Positions 1 through 6,525 of a stretch of DNA of 13,548 nucleotides are shown here, piece by piece. The stretch comes from Desulfobacterales bacterium (GTDB taxonomy: Bacteria; Desulfobacterota; Desulfobacteria; Desulfobacterales; UBA5852), in contig JASJBQ010000085.1 in assembly GCA_030066455.1 (NCBI GenBank), positions 1 to 13,548 of the forward strand, read 5' to 3'. Both the position numbers and the translations under genes were made by a program. The notes under the pieces were generated by a model that saw only the letters and a program-made list of their open reading frames with translations, did not search any database and was not told the origin of the DNA. How positions within the stretch are numbered: the first letter of the stretch is position 1; each line of letters opens with the position of its first letter.

Positions 1-2
1 TG

Positions 3-176
3 TTGCGCCTGGCCGGTAAATTGCGCGCGGAACTCAAGCCGGGCGCCACGGTGGTTTCCTGCAACTTTCCGCTGCCGGGTTTTCATCCGGATAGCGTCCT
101 GCGGCCGGGAGGCCGTCGCACCAATGATCCCGTATTTATCTACCGGATCCAGACGCCGGGCGCGCCGGAGGTCTGA
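3..176 (+). CDS. C-terminal fragment of a probable class I SAM-dependent methyltransferase (partial, 5' end outside window)
   Basis: An open frame enters from the left edge and stops with TGA at 174-176, leaving 57 residues. The visible stretch LKPGATVVSCNFPLPGF resembles the late beta-strand region of Rossmann-fold methyltransferases, where a 'KPGG/A-x-VVS' strand follows the SAM-binding core and is followed by a 'F-P-L-P-G-(W/F)-x-P' turn. The fragment ends in a strand-like VFIYRIQTPG, which fits the final antiparallel strand of that fold. The SAM-binding motifs themselves lie upstream of the window, so substrate and subfamily cannot be told. The next gene starts 170 bp later. The assignment rests on this short motif alone and is tentative. 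Confidence 0.5.
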   Translation: MRLAGKLRAELKPGATVVSCNFPLPGFHPDSVLRPGGRRTNDPVFIYRIQTPGAPEV

Positions 177-346
177 CCGGTGCCTCACCGACGGTATTGT
201 CCCTCGCGGACGACGGTTCAGGCGGTAGACACCACAAGCGGCGTCCCGACATCGCCAACACCGATGGGGCCGCAGCATGCCGTTCTCTGGACAGGCACAC
301 CCTGTGGATCTATCCATAGTGATGTTTTTCGGGTCGGGAAAATGCG
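177..346. other. Intergenic region with an 18-bp imperfect palindrome
   Basis: There are 170 bp between the methyltransferase-like stop and the deacylase start, with no supported gene. At 302-319 lies CTGTGGATCTATCCATAG, symmetric except for one G/T position. Its perfect core is TGGAT-CT-ATCCA (305-316). It ends 27 bp before the deacylase start, where an operator could sit. No convincing -35/-10 pair was found, and the function is unknown. Confidence 0.35.
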
Positions 347-1384
347 ATGATTCTATACGATACCACCCATAAAATGAGCTTTTTCGAGTTCGGCATCCAG
401 ATCCCCATTTTCGACAGCAAGGCTTCTCGGACATTTGAAGTCTTGACGGGCCATCCGCATCTGGGGCCCCGTCAATCCGAATGGCACTGTGGCCGGGTTG
501 ACGAGCCCGTCACCCCGGAGGACCTGCGGCGCGTCCATTCCCGAGGTTATGTGGCGCGTCTGTACTCGGAAGCGCTAGCGGAAGAGATCGTCCAGACCTA
601 TGAACTCATCGACGCTGAGGGCCGCTACTATCGTTATGATCCCGGGGCGGCCACCGAACCGCTGGAGGGGCTGTTCGCGCGGATCCGGCAACGGGTGGCC
701 GGCACCATCCAATGCGCCCGGCTGGCCCTCGCGCACGGGTTTTGTTTTTATTTCGGCGGCGGTATGCATCACGCCCAGCACGATACCGGCAACGGCTTCT
801 GTCTGCTGAACGACGTGGTGATCGCCATCCGCAAACTGCAGGCCGAGGGCCGTATCCGCACGGCCTGGGTGGTCGATGTGGACGCCCACAAAGGCGACGG
901 GACGGCTGCCTTGACGTTCGGCGACGACACCATCGCCACCCTGAGCGTCCACATGGCCCGGGGGTGGCCGCTGGACAGCCAAGCGGTATTGCCCGATGGT
1001 CGTCCCCATCCTTCTTTCGTCCCCAGCGACATCGACATCCCCATCGCACCGGGTGAAGAACACGCCTACAACGCCCGTTTGATTGACGGCCTCTATCGGC
1101 TGGCGGCCGGCCCCCAACCGGATCTGGCCGTGGTCATCGCCGGGGCCGATCCCTACGCGAAGGATGAACTGCCATCAACCCGGGATATCCGTCTCTCCCG
1201 GGACCAGTTGTTCGACCGCGATCGCCTGATTTATCGGTTTCTGCAGGATCGGGGCATTCCCCATGCCGGTTTGATGGCCGGCGGTTACGGCGCGGCCGCC
1301 TGGGAAATCTACAGCCGATATCTGACCTGGGCCCTTTGCGACCGTTTGGGCCGCGGCTCGACCGGAAACGACCTCACGGGATAG
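347..1384 (+). CDS. Histone deacetylase family (HDAC-fold) zinc-dependent deacylase
   Basis: This 345-residue protein belongs to the arginase/deacetylase superfamily. The family members are cytoplasmic metal hydrolases that remove acyl groups from acyl-lysine, acetyl-polyamines or other amides. All key motifs are present in order: the His pair in GGGMHHA (H141, H142), GFCLLND (about 150-156), the zinc ligands in VVDVDAHKGDG (D179, H181), a third zinc ligand in AGADPY (D268), and the transition-state tyrosine in AGGYG (Y314). The length is normal for a single-domain bacterial HDAC. No signal peptide or membrane segment is visible. The ATG at 347 puts the conserved MILYD opening strand at the N terminus, although the ribosome site before it is weak. 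The gene stands alone, with 170 bp gaps on both sides. The physiological substrate is unknown; bacterial homologues are often loosely named histone deacetylase or acetoin utilisation protein. Confidence 0.93.
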   Translation: MILYDTTHKMSFFEFGIQIPIFDSKASRTFEVLTGHPHLGPRQSEWHCGRVDEPVTPEDLRRVHSRGYVARLYSEALAEEIVQTYELIDAEGRYYRYDPGAATEPLEGLFARIRQRVAGTIQCARLALAHGFCFYFGGGMHHAQHDTGNGFCLLNDVVIAIRKLQAEGRIRTAWVVDVDAHKGDGTAALTFGDDTIATLSVHMARGWPLDSQAVLPDGRPHPSFVPSDIDIPIAPGEEHAYNARLIDGLYRLAAGPQPDLAVVIAGADPYAKDELPSTRDIRLSRDQLFDRDRLIYRFLQDRGIPHAGLMAGGYGAAAWEIYSRYLTWALCDRLGRGSTGNDLTG

Positions 1385-1554
1385 ATCAGGGCCAAAGCAC
1401 GCCCAACCCCGGCCTTGGCATCCATCCGCACGGTCTTATTTTAAATTTGAATCCTAATTTCGGCGTGCGCCTTCGATTGTCCCTCAATGCGCATTGCGGC
1501 CATTTGGCCGCCGTTAGCCAGGTCACGGTACCCTCAACCGAAAGGAGAAGCGTG
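1385..1554. promoter_or_regulatory. Intergenic leader of the ABM-fold gene: AT-rich patch and GC hairpin
   Basis: This 170 bp gap contains an AT-rich patch at about 1434-1460, which stands out in GC-rich surroundings and may hold the promoter, although no clear hexamer pair is visible. Downstream is a perfect hairpin, GCGGCC (1496-1501), loop ATTT, GGCCGC (1506-1511). No T-run follows, so it does not look like an intrinsic terminator. A good Shine-Dalgarno sequence, AAAGGAG (1541-1547), precedes the next gene by 7 bp. Confidence 0.35.
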
Positions 1555-1857
1555 ATGTTGGTCAAGATTCTTATCAAGAGGCGTTTCCAGAAGGGCAAAG
1601 TCAAAGAAATCAATGCGATTTTGAGAGATTTTCGAGCCGGCGCCATGGACCGGCCGGGCTATGTGTCGGGCGAAACGCTGGTTTCCTTTGATGATCCTCA
1701 GAACGTGCTCGTTATCGGCACCTGGCAGGATATGGAAAGCTGGCTGGCCTGGAAGGATGACCCCAAGCGCATCGCATTCGAGTCCATGCTCGAACTCTAC
1801 CAGGAAGGGCCGACCCAATACGAAGCCTTTATGCTGGGGGTGCCGCCCCAGCTTTAA
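1555..1857 (+). CDS. Antibiotic biosynthesis monooxygenase (ABM) fold protein, 100 aa
   Basis: This small protein has the dimeric alpha-beta barrel (ferredoxin-like) pattern of the ABM superfamily: an opening strand MLVKILIKRRF, a helix around KVKEINAILRDFR, then GYVSGETLVSF, VLVIGTWQDMESWLAW, and a final helix and strand (FESMLELY, QYEAFML). The motif 'W-x-(D/S)-x-x-S/A-W-x-x-W' with a preceding strand is typical of this fold. Members include quinol monooxygenases and heme-degrading enzymes, but many act on unknown substrates, and no catalytic set is recognisable here. The frame stays open upstream to an ATG at 1336 inside the deacylase gene. The start at 1555 is preferred because AAAGGAG lies 7 bp before it and the conserved fold begins there. 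A GTG at 1552 is an alternative. The specific function is not known. Confidence 0.85.
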   Translation: MLVKILIKRRFQKGKVKEINAILRDFRAGAMDRPGYVSGETLVSFDDPQNVLVIGTWQDMESWLAWKDDPKRIAFESMLELYQEGPTQYEAFMLGVPPQL

Positions 1858-2066
1858 CCGGCCGGCATGCGACGATTCGCCCGCTTGGACGCCAAACCGG
1901 CCCCCGCCCGGGGACCTGAGTGTCCAGGCGCGTCCGAATCCACCGCCCGATGCATGCCAGCGCCTAATTACGACCCAACCCGTTGCGATCGCCGAGATAA
2001 GCGCTATTATCTCTCTCGACAGGCCAGTGCTTACACCGATTACCACGGACGCAACGGTCGGATTCG
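1858..2066. promoter_or_regulatory. Intergenic region with a 7-bp-arm inverted repeat upstream of the DUF4392 gene
   Basis: This 209 bp gap has no supported gene. It contains GAGATAA (1994-2000), a 6-bp spacer and TTATCTC (2007-2013), a perfect 20-bp inverted repeat that is AT-rich relative to its surroundings. It ends 53 bp before the next start codon. The following bases are TCTCG, not a T-tract, so an operator or mRNA hairpin fits better than an intrinsic terminator. Confidence 0.4.
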
Positions 2067-2927
2067 ATGCGCGCAACTTCCCGACAGATTGAAGCGATTG
2101 TTCTCCAACACAGCCAGCGGGGCATGCTTGAGGTTGCCCGGGGACTTAAAAGCGGCTATTGCCGCCGGGCCGCGGAACTGTTCCGTGACCATCCCGGCGT
2201 CGTACTGATCGGCACCGGTTTTCCGGTCAATGGCAGCTTTGAAACCGATGGGCCGATTGGTGCTCTGGCGCTGAGTCGTGTCCTTGAGCATCTCGGTTGC
2301 GAACCGGTCTTTGTCTGTGGGCCCCCTCTGGCGGGCATTCTCAAGCAAAGCCGCCGGACTTTTGAAATCCCGATCCTCGATCCGAAAGGCACCCTGCCGT
2401 GGGTGGAGCAGGCCCTGCGGCGCTATCGTCCAGCCCTTATCGTTTCGGTTGAACGGCCCGGAATGGCCGCTGACGGTCGCTACTACAACATGCGCGGGCA
2501 GGACATTTCGGATGCCACCATGAAATTCGATCTTTTTTTCGAGAAGGCGGCCTGCCCGACGATCGCGTTCGGCGACGGAGGCAATGAAGTCGGCATGGGC
2601 AATATCGGAGGCCTGCAGCCCGCTCTACCCATTACCCCCTCGCAAACGCGTTGTGACGAACTGATCGTGGCCACGGTGTCCAACTGGGGGGTCTACGGCG
2701 TGATCGCCGAATTGAGCCGAATGGTGGGCGAAGATCTCTTCCGGCTTTTCGACCCGGATCAAATTGCCGCCCACCTGGTATCCAACGGCAGCCTGGATGG
2801 CGTTACCTGGGAGCCCCGGCCCAGTGAAGACGGCTTTCCGCTGGATGTCGGCCGCGGCATCATTCAAGCGCTCCGCCGGGCCGTTAATTTCGATACGGAG
2901 GCCAGAAGGGCCGCTGAAGGGGGTTAA
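2067..2927 (+). CDS. DUF4392 domain protein, D-glutamate cyclase-like
   Basis: The 286-residue protein matches the DUF4392/glutamate cyclase family along its whole length. Recognisable family blocks are RGM and YCRRAAEL near the N terminus (18-37), GTGFPV...FETDGPIGALAL (49-68), VERPG...GRYYNMRG (128-144), FGDGGNEVGMGN (168-179) and SNWGVYG (205-211). The vertebrate mitochondrial homologue carries this domain and converts D-glutamate to 5-oxo-D-proline. Bacterial members are stand-alone and mostly uncharacterised, so the activity is inferred from family membership. There is no signal peptide, so it should be cytoplasmic. The start at 2067 gives the usual 20 or so residues before RGM; the ribosome site is weak. 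A substrate link to glutamate is notable because a proline-to-glutamate enzyme and an amino acid importer lie downstream, but the genes are not contiguous. Confidence 0.88.
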   Translation: MRATSRQIEAIVLQHSQRGMLEVARGLKSGYCRRAAELFRDHPGVVLIGTGFPVNGSFETDGPIGALALSRVLEHLGCEPVFVCGPPLAGILKQSRRTFEIPILDPKGTLPWVEQALRRYRPALIVSVERPGMAADGRYYNMRGQDISDATMKFDLFFEKAACPTIAFGDGGNEVGMGNIGGLQPALPITPSQTRCDELIVATVSNWGVYGVIAELSRMVGEDLFRLFDPDQIAAHLVSNGSLDGVTWEPRPSEDGFPLDVGRGIIQALRRAVNFDTEARRAAEGG

Positions 2928-3028
2928 ACGTTGGCCGCGGCCCTTCGGCCCCGCGCGTGGGATGACCGCAGCTGCAAAGGCGGTATGATGCCCCCGGGGC
3001 GTAATAACATCATGGTATGGGGTGCTAC
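2928..3028. other. Short GC-rich intergenic region
   Basis: This 101 bp spacer has repeated GGCC-type sequences that can fold as GGCC-CTTC-GGCC near its start. No T-tract follows the fold and no promoter pair is recognised. Confidence 0.3.
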
Positions 3029-3370
3029 ATGATCGATACAAGTCAATTCGGAACGATCACCATCCAGGGAAAGATATACACAACAGATGTCCAGATTTTT
3101 CCGGACGGCCGGGTTGCCGACGGCTGGTGGCGCAAGCATGGCCACCGTGTGACCCTTCAGGACCTGGAGGCGCTCCTGGCCAGCAAACCTGAAGTCCTCG
3201 TGGTAGGCACGGGTGTTTATGACCGGGTGCTTCCGGAAAACGGATTGCAAACAACCCTCAAAAGCATGGGCATCGAGATTATTCTGGCCCCGACCGATCA
3301 AGCGGTCCGGCACTTCAACCGCCTGTTCGGGGAACGGCCGACGGCCGGGGGGTTTCATCTCACCTGCTGA
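3029..3370 (+). CDS. Mth938/DUF498-fold domain-containing protein
   Basis: This 113-residue protein has the hallmarks of the Mth938-like (DUF498, NDUFAF3-related) family: FGTITIQGKIYTTDVQIFPDG near the start, then DGWWRKHGHRV, and the central strand and loop PEVLVVGTGVYDRV followed by GIEIILAPTDQAVRHFN. The family is a small single-domain alpha/beta fold. The eukaryotic relative NDUFAF3 is a complex I assembly factor, while the role of bacterial stand-alone members is unsettled. An in-frame ATG exists at 3017, but the one at 3029 gives the typical family opening 'MID-x-x-x-FG' and has a GGGGTG stretch upstream. The protein ends soon after the conserved core and carries no signal peptide. It is 101 bp downstream of the DUF4392 gene and may share its transcript. 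Confidence 0.88.
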   Translation: MIDTSQFGTITIQGKIYTTDVQIFPDGRVADGWWRKHGHRVTLQDLEALLASKPEVLVVGTGVYDRVLPENGLQTTLKSMGIEIILAPTDQAVRHFNRLFGERPTAGGFHLTC

Positions 3371-3566
3371 CCGCGATACCGGGCTCAAACGAACGCGGCA
3401 CCCTCTCCACAAGGTTCTAAAAGCCACCCCGGTTCCGTCTTCTCCCAACCCCTGCCGTGCCCGCATGCCAGGCCAACTGGCAATCACAGCTATAAAATGA
3501 ATGCGGTTTAGGTATTGGGCCGCGTCTCCGATTTTGGCTTGACACCATTATCGAAAGCCAATAGGA
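3371..3566. promoter_or_regulatory. Control region upstream of the GntR gene: two inverted repeats flanking a TATAAAAT box
   Basis: This 196 bp region is free of supported genes. It holds TGCCAG-N5-CTGGCA (3466-3482), a perfect 17-bp inverted repeat, then TATAAAAT (3491-3498), a plausible -10 element without an evident -35, then TTGGCTT (3534-3540), a 14-bp spacer and AAGCCAA (3555-3561). The second repeat ends 5 bp before the GntR start codon, so a bound dimer or an RNA hairpin there would cover the ribosome site. GntR-family genes are commonly autoregulated, so autoregulatory operators are a reasonable inference. Confidence 0.45.
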
Positions 3567-4325
3567 ATGGTCGAACCATTTAACGGAACGCCTCGTCTGG
3601 ACCGCCACATGTTTCGTGCCGCCAAACAAAATCGCATCTTCCAGGATGTCGTCGAGCAGATTGAGGGCGCCATTCTTTCGGGCCAGTTGCAGGCCGGTGA
3701 TACGCTGCCTTCCGAGCGCGACCTCAAGGACATGTTTCAAACCAGCCGCGGGACACTGCGTGAGGCCCTGCGTGTTCTCGAGCAAAAGGGGCTGATCGAA
3801 ATCAAGCTGGGGGTCGGCGGCGGGTCGGTGGTCAAGGCGGCCCCACTGGAACAGGTGTGCAACGGTTTGGATCTTCTGATCCGTTTCCAGAAAATCTCCC
3901 TGCGGCATCTGGCTGAATTTCGTGAAGACGTCGAAAGCGCGGTGGCGGCGCTCGCGGCCCGACGGGCCGCGTCGCATGACATTCGCAAGCTGGAGGACCT
4001 GCTGGAGGACGCCCGCGGCTATCGGGATCTGGGGGTCGACTACTGGCGCGAATTCGTCGATGTGGACAAACGAATCCACCAGGCCCTGGCGCATATCACG
4101 GGAAATCCCATGTATATCGTCGTGCATCAGGCGGTTCACGACAATATTCAGCGCTATTACGAGCAGTTTCTTCCCTGGACGTCCGAGATGCTGCAGGAGA
4201 ACTATCAGGATTTGTGCGATATCGTTCAGGCGGTCAAAGAGGGCCGCAACGACGCGGCGCGTGTCAAGGCCCACCGGCATGTCCAACGTTTTTCCGAGTA
4301 CATGGGAAGCCGGATCGATGCCTGA
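3567..4325 (+). CDS. GntR-family transcriptional regulator, FCD (FadR C-terminal) subfamily
   Basis: The 252-residue protein has an N-terminal winged helix-turn-helix at about residues 22-92, with the GntR signature GDTLPSERDLKDMFQTSRGTL followed by REALRVLEQKGLIEI and a wing at LGVGGGSVV. An all-helical FCD ligand domain follows at about 110-245, with D167-x-x-x-H171 in VDVDKRIHQALAHITGN and the late H238 in RHV. In metal-binding FCD proteins another His normally sits three residues before the Ile of the 'H-x-x-I-x-x-A' helix. Here that position is L216 (DLCDIVQAV), so the metal site looks incomplete. FCD regulators sense carboxylates, sugar acids or amino acids and usually control neighbouring genes. 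The livG gene begins 66 bp downstream on the same strand, so control of the importer is likely. The ATG at 3567 gives a normal length; an in-frame ATG at 3609 is an alternative. Confidence 0.93.
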   Translation: MVEPFNGTPRLDRHMFRAAKQNRIFQDVVEQIEGAILSGQLQAGDTLPSERDLKDMFQTSRGTLREALRVLEQKGLIEIKLGVGGGSVVKAAPLEQVCNGLDLLIRFQKISLRHLAEFREDVESAVAALAARRAASHDIRKLEDLLEDARGYRDLGVDYWREFVDVDKRIHQALAHITGNPMYIVVHQAVHDNIQRYYEQFLPWTSEMLQENYQDLCDIVQAVKEGRNDAARVKAHRHVQRFSEYMGSRIDA

Positions 4326-4327
4326 CG

Positions 4328-4353
4328 ATCGCCACAGGGCAAGCGTTGGCGAT
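4328..4353 (+). repeat. Inverted repeat between the GntR gene and livG
   Basis: ATCGCC (4328-4333) and GGCGAT (4348-4353) form a perfect 6-bp inverted repeat with a 14-bp spacer, 2 bp after the regulator stop codon. It could be a small mRNA hairpin or a binding site. There is no T-tract, so readthrough from the regulator into the transporter genes is possible. Confidence 0.3.
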
Positions 4354-4391
4354 GGGCCCGCTAACATCTTACGGAGTCAGCGGCAATCGTG

Positions 4392-5156
4392 ATGACACAA
4401 CTGCGACTGGAGGGCATCAATGTCAGGTTCGGGGGCCTGCAGGCCCTGGCCGATATCGAATTCGCCGTGAACGCGGGCGAGATCGTCGGCCTGATCGGCC
4501 CGAACGGTGCCGGCAAGACAACCATTTTCAACGTGATCACGGGGGTTTACAAGGCGACATCCGGGGACGTGCGGCTCAACGATACCAGTCTGCGGGGCAA
4601 GCGGCCCTATCAGATCCTGACCCTCGGCATCGCACGGACCTTTCAGAACATTCGCCTGTTCACCAATATGACGGCGGTTGAAAATGCCATGGTGTCGCTG
4701 CATTGTCGCTCCCGCAAAGGGGTGGTCGGCGCCATTTTGCGTTCGCCCTCCCAGCGCCGCGAGGAGAAGCAAATCGAAACCCGGGCCATGGAAGCGCTCA
4801 AGTTCATGGGAGTCGATCAATACGCCGACGTGGTGGCCCAGAACCTGCCCTACGGCCTCCAGCGTCGTCTGGAGATCGCCCGGGCGCTGGCATCGCAGCC
4901 CAAGATCATTCTATTGGATGAGCCGGCGGCCGGCATGAACCCGGCCGAGAGCCTGGCGCTCATGACGGACATCGGCCGCATCGCCGAGCTCGGGATCAAC
5001 GTACTCCTGGTGGAGCACGACATGAAAGTCGTCATGGGGGTCTGCCAGCGCGTGGTCTGCATCGATCACGGCGTCAAAATCGCGGAGGGCACGCCCCGCG
5101 AGATTCAGCAGGACCCCAAGGTGATCGAGGCCTATCTGGGTCAGCCGGCCCAGTGA
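4392..5156 (+). CDS. livG: ABC transporter ATP-binding protein, LivG type
   Basis: This 254-residue cytoplasmic ATPase is one of two in a branched-chain/hydrophobic amino acid (HAAT family) importer. It has Walker [10 protein letters not shown] (36-44), the Q-loop glutamine in RTFQNIRLF (Q85), the ABC signature region [15 protein letters not shown] (152-166), Walker B IILLDEP (172-178) and the H-loop LVEHDM (H209). The LivG-specific AAGMNPAES after Walker B and the C-terminal '[14 protein letters not shown]' tail separate it from LivF. Position two of the signature is Pro (LPYG), where Ser (LSYG) is usual in the family, a mild deviation. A GTG at 4389 is an alternative start; GGAG lies 12-15 bp upstream of either. 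The gene is placed before the binding-protein gene and away from livF, which is not the classical E. coli order. Confidence 0.93.
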   Translation: MTQLRLEGINVRFGGLQALADIEFAVNAGEIVGLIGPNGAGKTTIFNVITGVYKATSGDVRLNDTSLRGKRPYQILTLGIARTFQNIRLFTNMTAVENAMVSLHCRSRKGVVGAILRSPSQRREEKQIETRAMEALKFMGVDQYADVVAQNLPYGLQRRLEIARALASQPKIILLDEPAAGMNPAESLALMTDIGRIAELGINVLLVEHDMKVVMGVCQRVVCIDHGVKIAEGTPREIQQDPKVIEAYLGQPAQ

Positions 5157-5354
5157 GGACCGGCAGGATAAGACGGTCGCTGCGCGTTCTCGGCGCCTTA
5201 CAATCGGCAGCTTTTCCGGCGGGCGCGCGTTGTGCCCTGCGCCGTAAAAAACCGCGGGATCGCGGCGGGCAGCATTGGCATACCGGCCTGTCGCCGGATC
5301 CCAAAAGCAAAGTCTACCCTAAAGCATCTAACGTTCACTCCAAGGAGGCTGGCA
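5157..5354 (+). promoter_or_regulatory. Leader between livG and the binding-protein gene with two hairpins and a strong Shine-Dalgarno
   Basis: This 198 bp region has no supported gene. Two perfect hairpins are visible: CCGCG (5252-5256) with GGAT loop and CGCGG (5261-5265), and CCGGC (5283-5287) with a 5-base loop and GCCGG (5293-5297). The first is preceded by six A residues, so on the minus strand it resembles an intrinsic terminator, but no minus-strand gene is seen. A near-perfect AAGGAGG (5342-5348) lies 6 bp before the ATG. The length of the gap allows for a separate promoter for the binding protein, though none is clearly recognisable. Confidence 0.4.
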
Positions 5355-6491
5355 ATGAAGAAAAAGGTATTCGTTTTAATGGTCGCAGCGCTGATTCTGG
5401 TTCCCTTTATCGTTGGCACAGCAACAGCCAAAACACTTAAAATCGGTACGATGAGCCCGCTGACGGGTCCGTATGCCGCCGACGGAAATGATATCGCCAA
5501 CGGCGTCCGGGCGGCCGTGGCCGTCTTCGAAGCGGACGGTGGTATTCCCGGCTATGACAAGATCGAGGTCGTGCCCCAGGATACGGCCTGCGATCCGCGC
5601 CAGGCCGTGGCCGCGGCCAACAAGCTGATCAACGAGGAGGTCGTGGGTGTTATCGGCGCCTACTGCTCCTCCTCCACCATCCCGGCCTCGGAAGCGCTGG
5701 CCGAAGAGGACATCCCCATGATCACGCCGGCCTCCACCAATGAAAAGGTGACCGAGCGCGGCCTGCCCTATATGTTCCGCATGTGCGGCCGGGACGACGA
5801 CCAGTCCAAAATCGCCGGGGCCTTCATCAAGGATTACCTCAAGGCCAAGACGGCTTATATCGTTGACGACAAAACCACGTATTCGCAAGGGCTGGCCACC
5901 AACGTGGCCACGGTATTGGAGTCCAGCGGCGTCAGCATCCTCGCGCATGACCACGTCAACCAGGGCGACAAGGATTTCTCCGCCGTGCTGACCAAGATCA
6001 AGGCCGCCAAACCCGACGTGTTCTACATGAGCCTGCAGAACTCGGCCACGGGCAGCCTGATGGCGATTCAAGCCCGGCGTTTCGGCATCAAAAACACCAT
6101 CGTATCCCAGGACGCGGTCTACCACCCGCAATTCATCGAGATCGCCAAAGATGCCGCCGAGGGCACTTTCCTGACCTTCGGATACACCGACAAGAGCAAG
6201 CCGACTTACAAGAAATACTACGAGAAATACAGCAGCATGTTCGGCGAGCCGGGCGCCTATTCCGGCTATGCCTACGACGGCGCCATGGTGCTGCTGACGG
6301 CCATCAAGAATGCGAAGTCCACCGATCCGGCCAAGATCAAGGCCGAAATCATGAAGATGGATGCGGACGGCGCCACCAAACACATCAAGTTCATGGAAAA
6401 CGGCGACTCCGGTTCGGACTATGTCATCTGGACCGTGGACGGCGGCCAGTTCAGAACCTACTGGAATCCCGCCACCGGAAAGCTGTTCTAA
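5355..6491 (+). CDS. livJ: Periplasmic branched-chain amino acid (LivJ/LivK-type) substrate-binding protein
   Basis: This 378-residue protein begins with a Sec signal peptide: MKKK, a hydrophobic core VFVLMVAALILVPFIVG and a likely cleavage after ATA at residue 25. There is no lipobox cysteine, so the mature protein should be soluble in the periplasm. The mature part is a type I periplasmic binding fold with LKIGTMSPLTGPYAADG, the conserved pair C79 and C104 (QDTACDPRQAVAAANKL and GAYCSSSTIPAS) that forms a disulfide in LivJ, ligand-contacting Ser/Thr residues after C104, and ITPASTN. It delivers the amino acid to the LivHM permease. The exact ligand cannot be read from sequence; leucine-type amino acids are the family default and other amino acids are possible. 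The frame is open further upstream, but the signal peptide and AAGGAGG 6 bp upstream fix the start at 5355. Confidence 0.93.
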   Translation: MKKKVFVLMVAALILVPFIVGTATAKTLKIGTMSPLTGPYAADGNDIANGVRAAVAVFEADGGIPGYDKIEVVPQDTACDPRQAVAAANKLINEEVVGVIGAYCSSSTIPASEALAEEDIPMITPASTNEKVTERGLPYMFRMCGRDDDQSKIAGAFIKDYLKAKTAYIVDDKTTYSQGLATNVATVLESSGVSILAHDHVNQGDKDFSAVLTKIKAAKPDVFYMSLQNSATGSLMAIQARRFGIKNTIVSQDAVYHPQFIEIAKDAAEGTFLTFGYTDKSKPTYKKYYEKYSSMFGEPGAYSGYAYDGAMVLLTAIKNAKSTDPAKIKAEIMKMDADGATKHIKFMENGDSGSDYVIWTVDGGQFRTYWNPATGKLF

Positions 6492-6494
6492 TGG

Positions 6495-6518
6495 ACGCCG
6501 TCGCGATGACGCCGGCGT
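6495..6518 (+). repeat. Minor inverted repeat just after the binding-protein stop
   Basis: ACGCCG (6495-6500) and CGGCGT (6513-6518) can pair as a 6-bp stem with a 12-base loop. It lies immediately before a much stronger stem-loop and may add to transcript protection at the 3' end of the binding-protein message. Confidence 0.3.
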
Positions 6519-6525
6519 GATAAGC

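Noticed and set aside
1336..1554. Upstream extension of the ABM-fold protein to an ATG inside the deacylase gene
   Set aside because: The added 73 residues do not resemble the family, while an AAAGGAG site sits 7 bp before the ATG at 1555.
1867..2208. A 113-codon + strand frame before and into the DUF4392 gene
   Set aside because: The Arg/Pro/Ala-rich translation resembles noncoding GC-rich sequence, and it overlaps the conserved DUF4392 coding frame.
3539..3544. TTGACA as a -35 box for the GntR gene
   Set aside because: A -10 box at normal spacing would fall on the start codon and no good hexamer is there; the bases are part of the TTGGCTT inverted repeat.
3417..4367. A 316-codon open frame on the minus strand opposite the GntR gene
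   Set aside because: The opposite strand carries an unmistakable GntR/FCD protein; the antisense translation shows no family motif.
5232..5354. Upstream extension of the binding protein by 41 residues
   Set aside because: It would bury a standard signal peptide inside the protein; AAGGAGG 6 bp before 5355 marks the real start.
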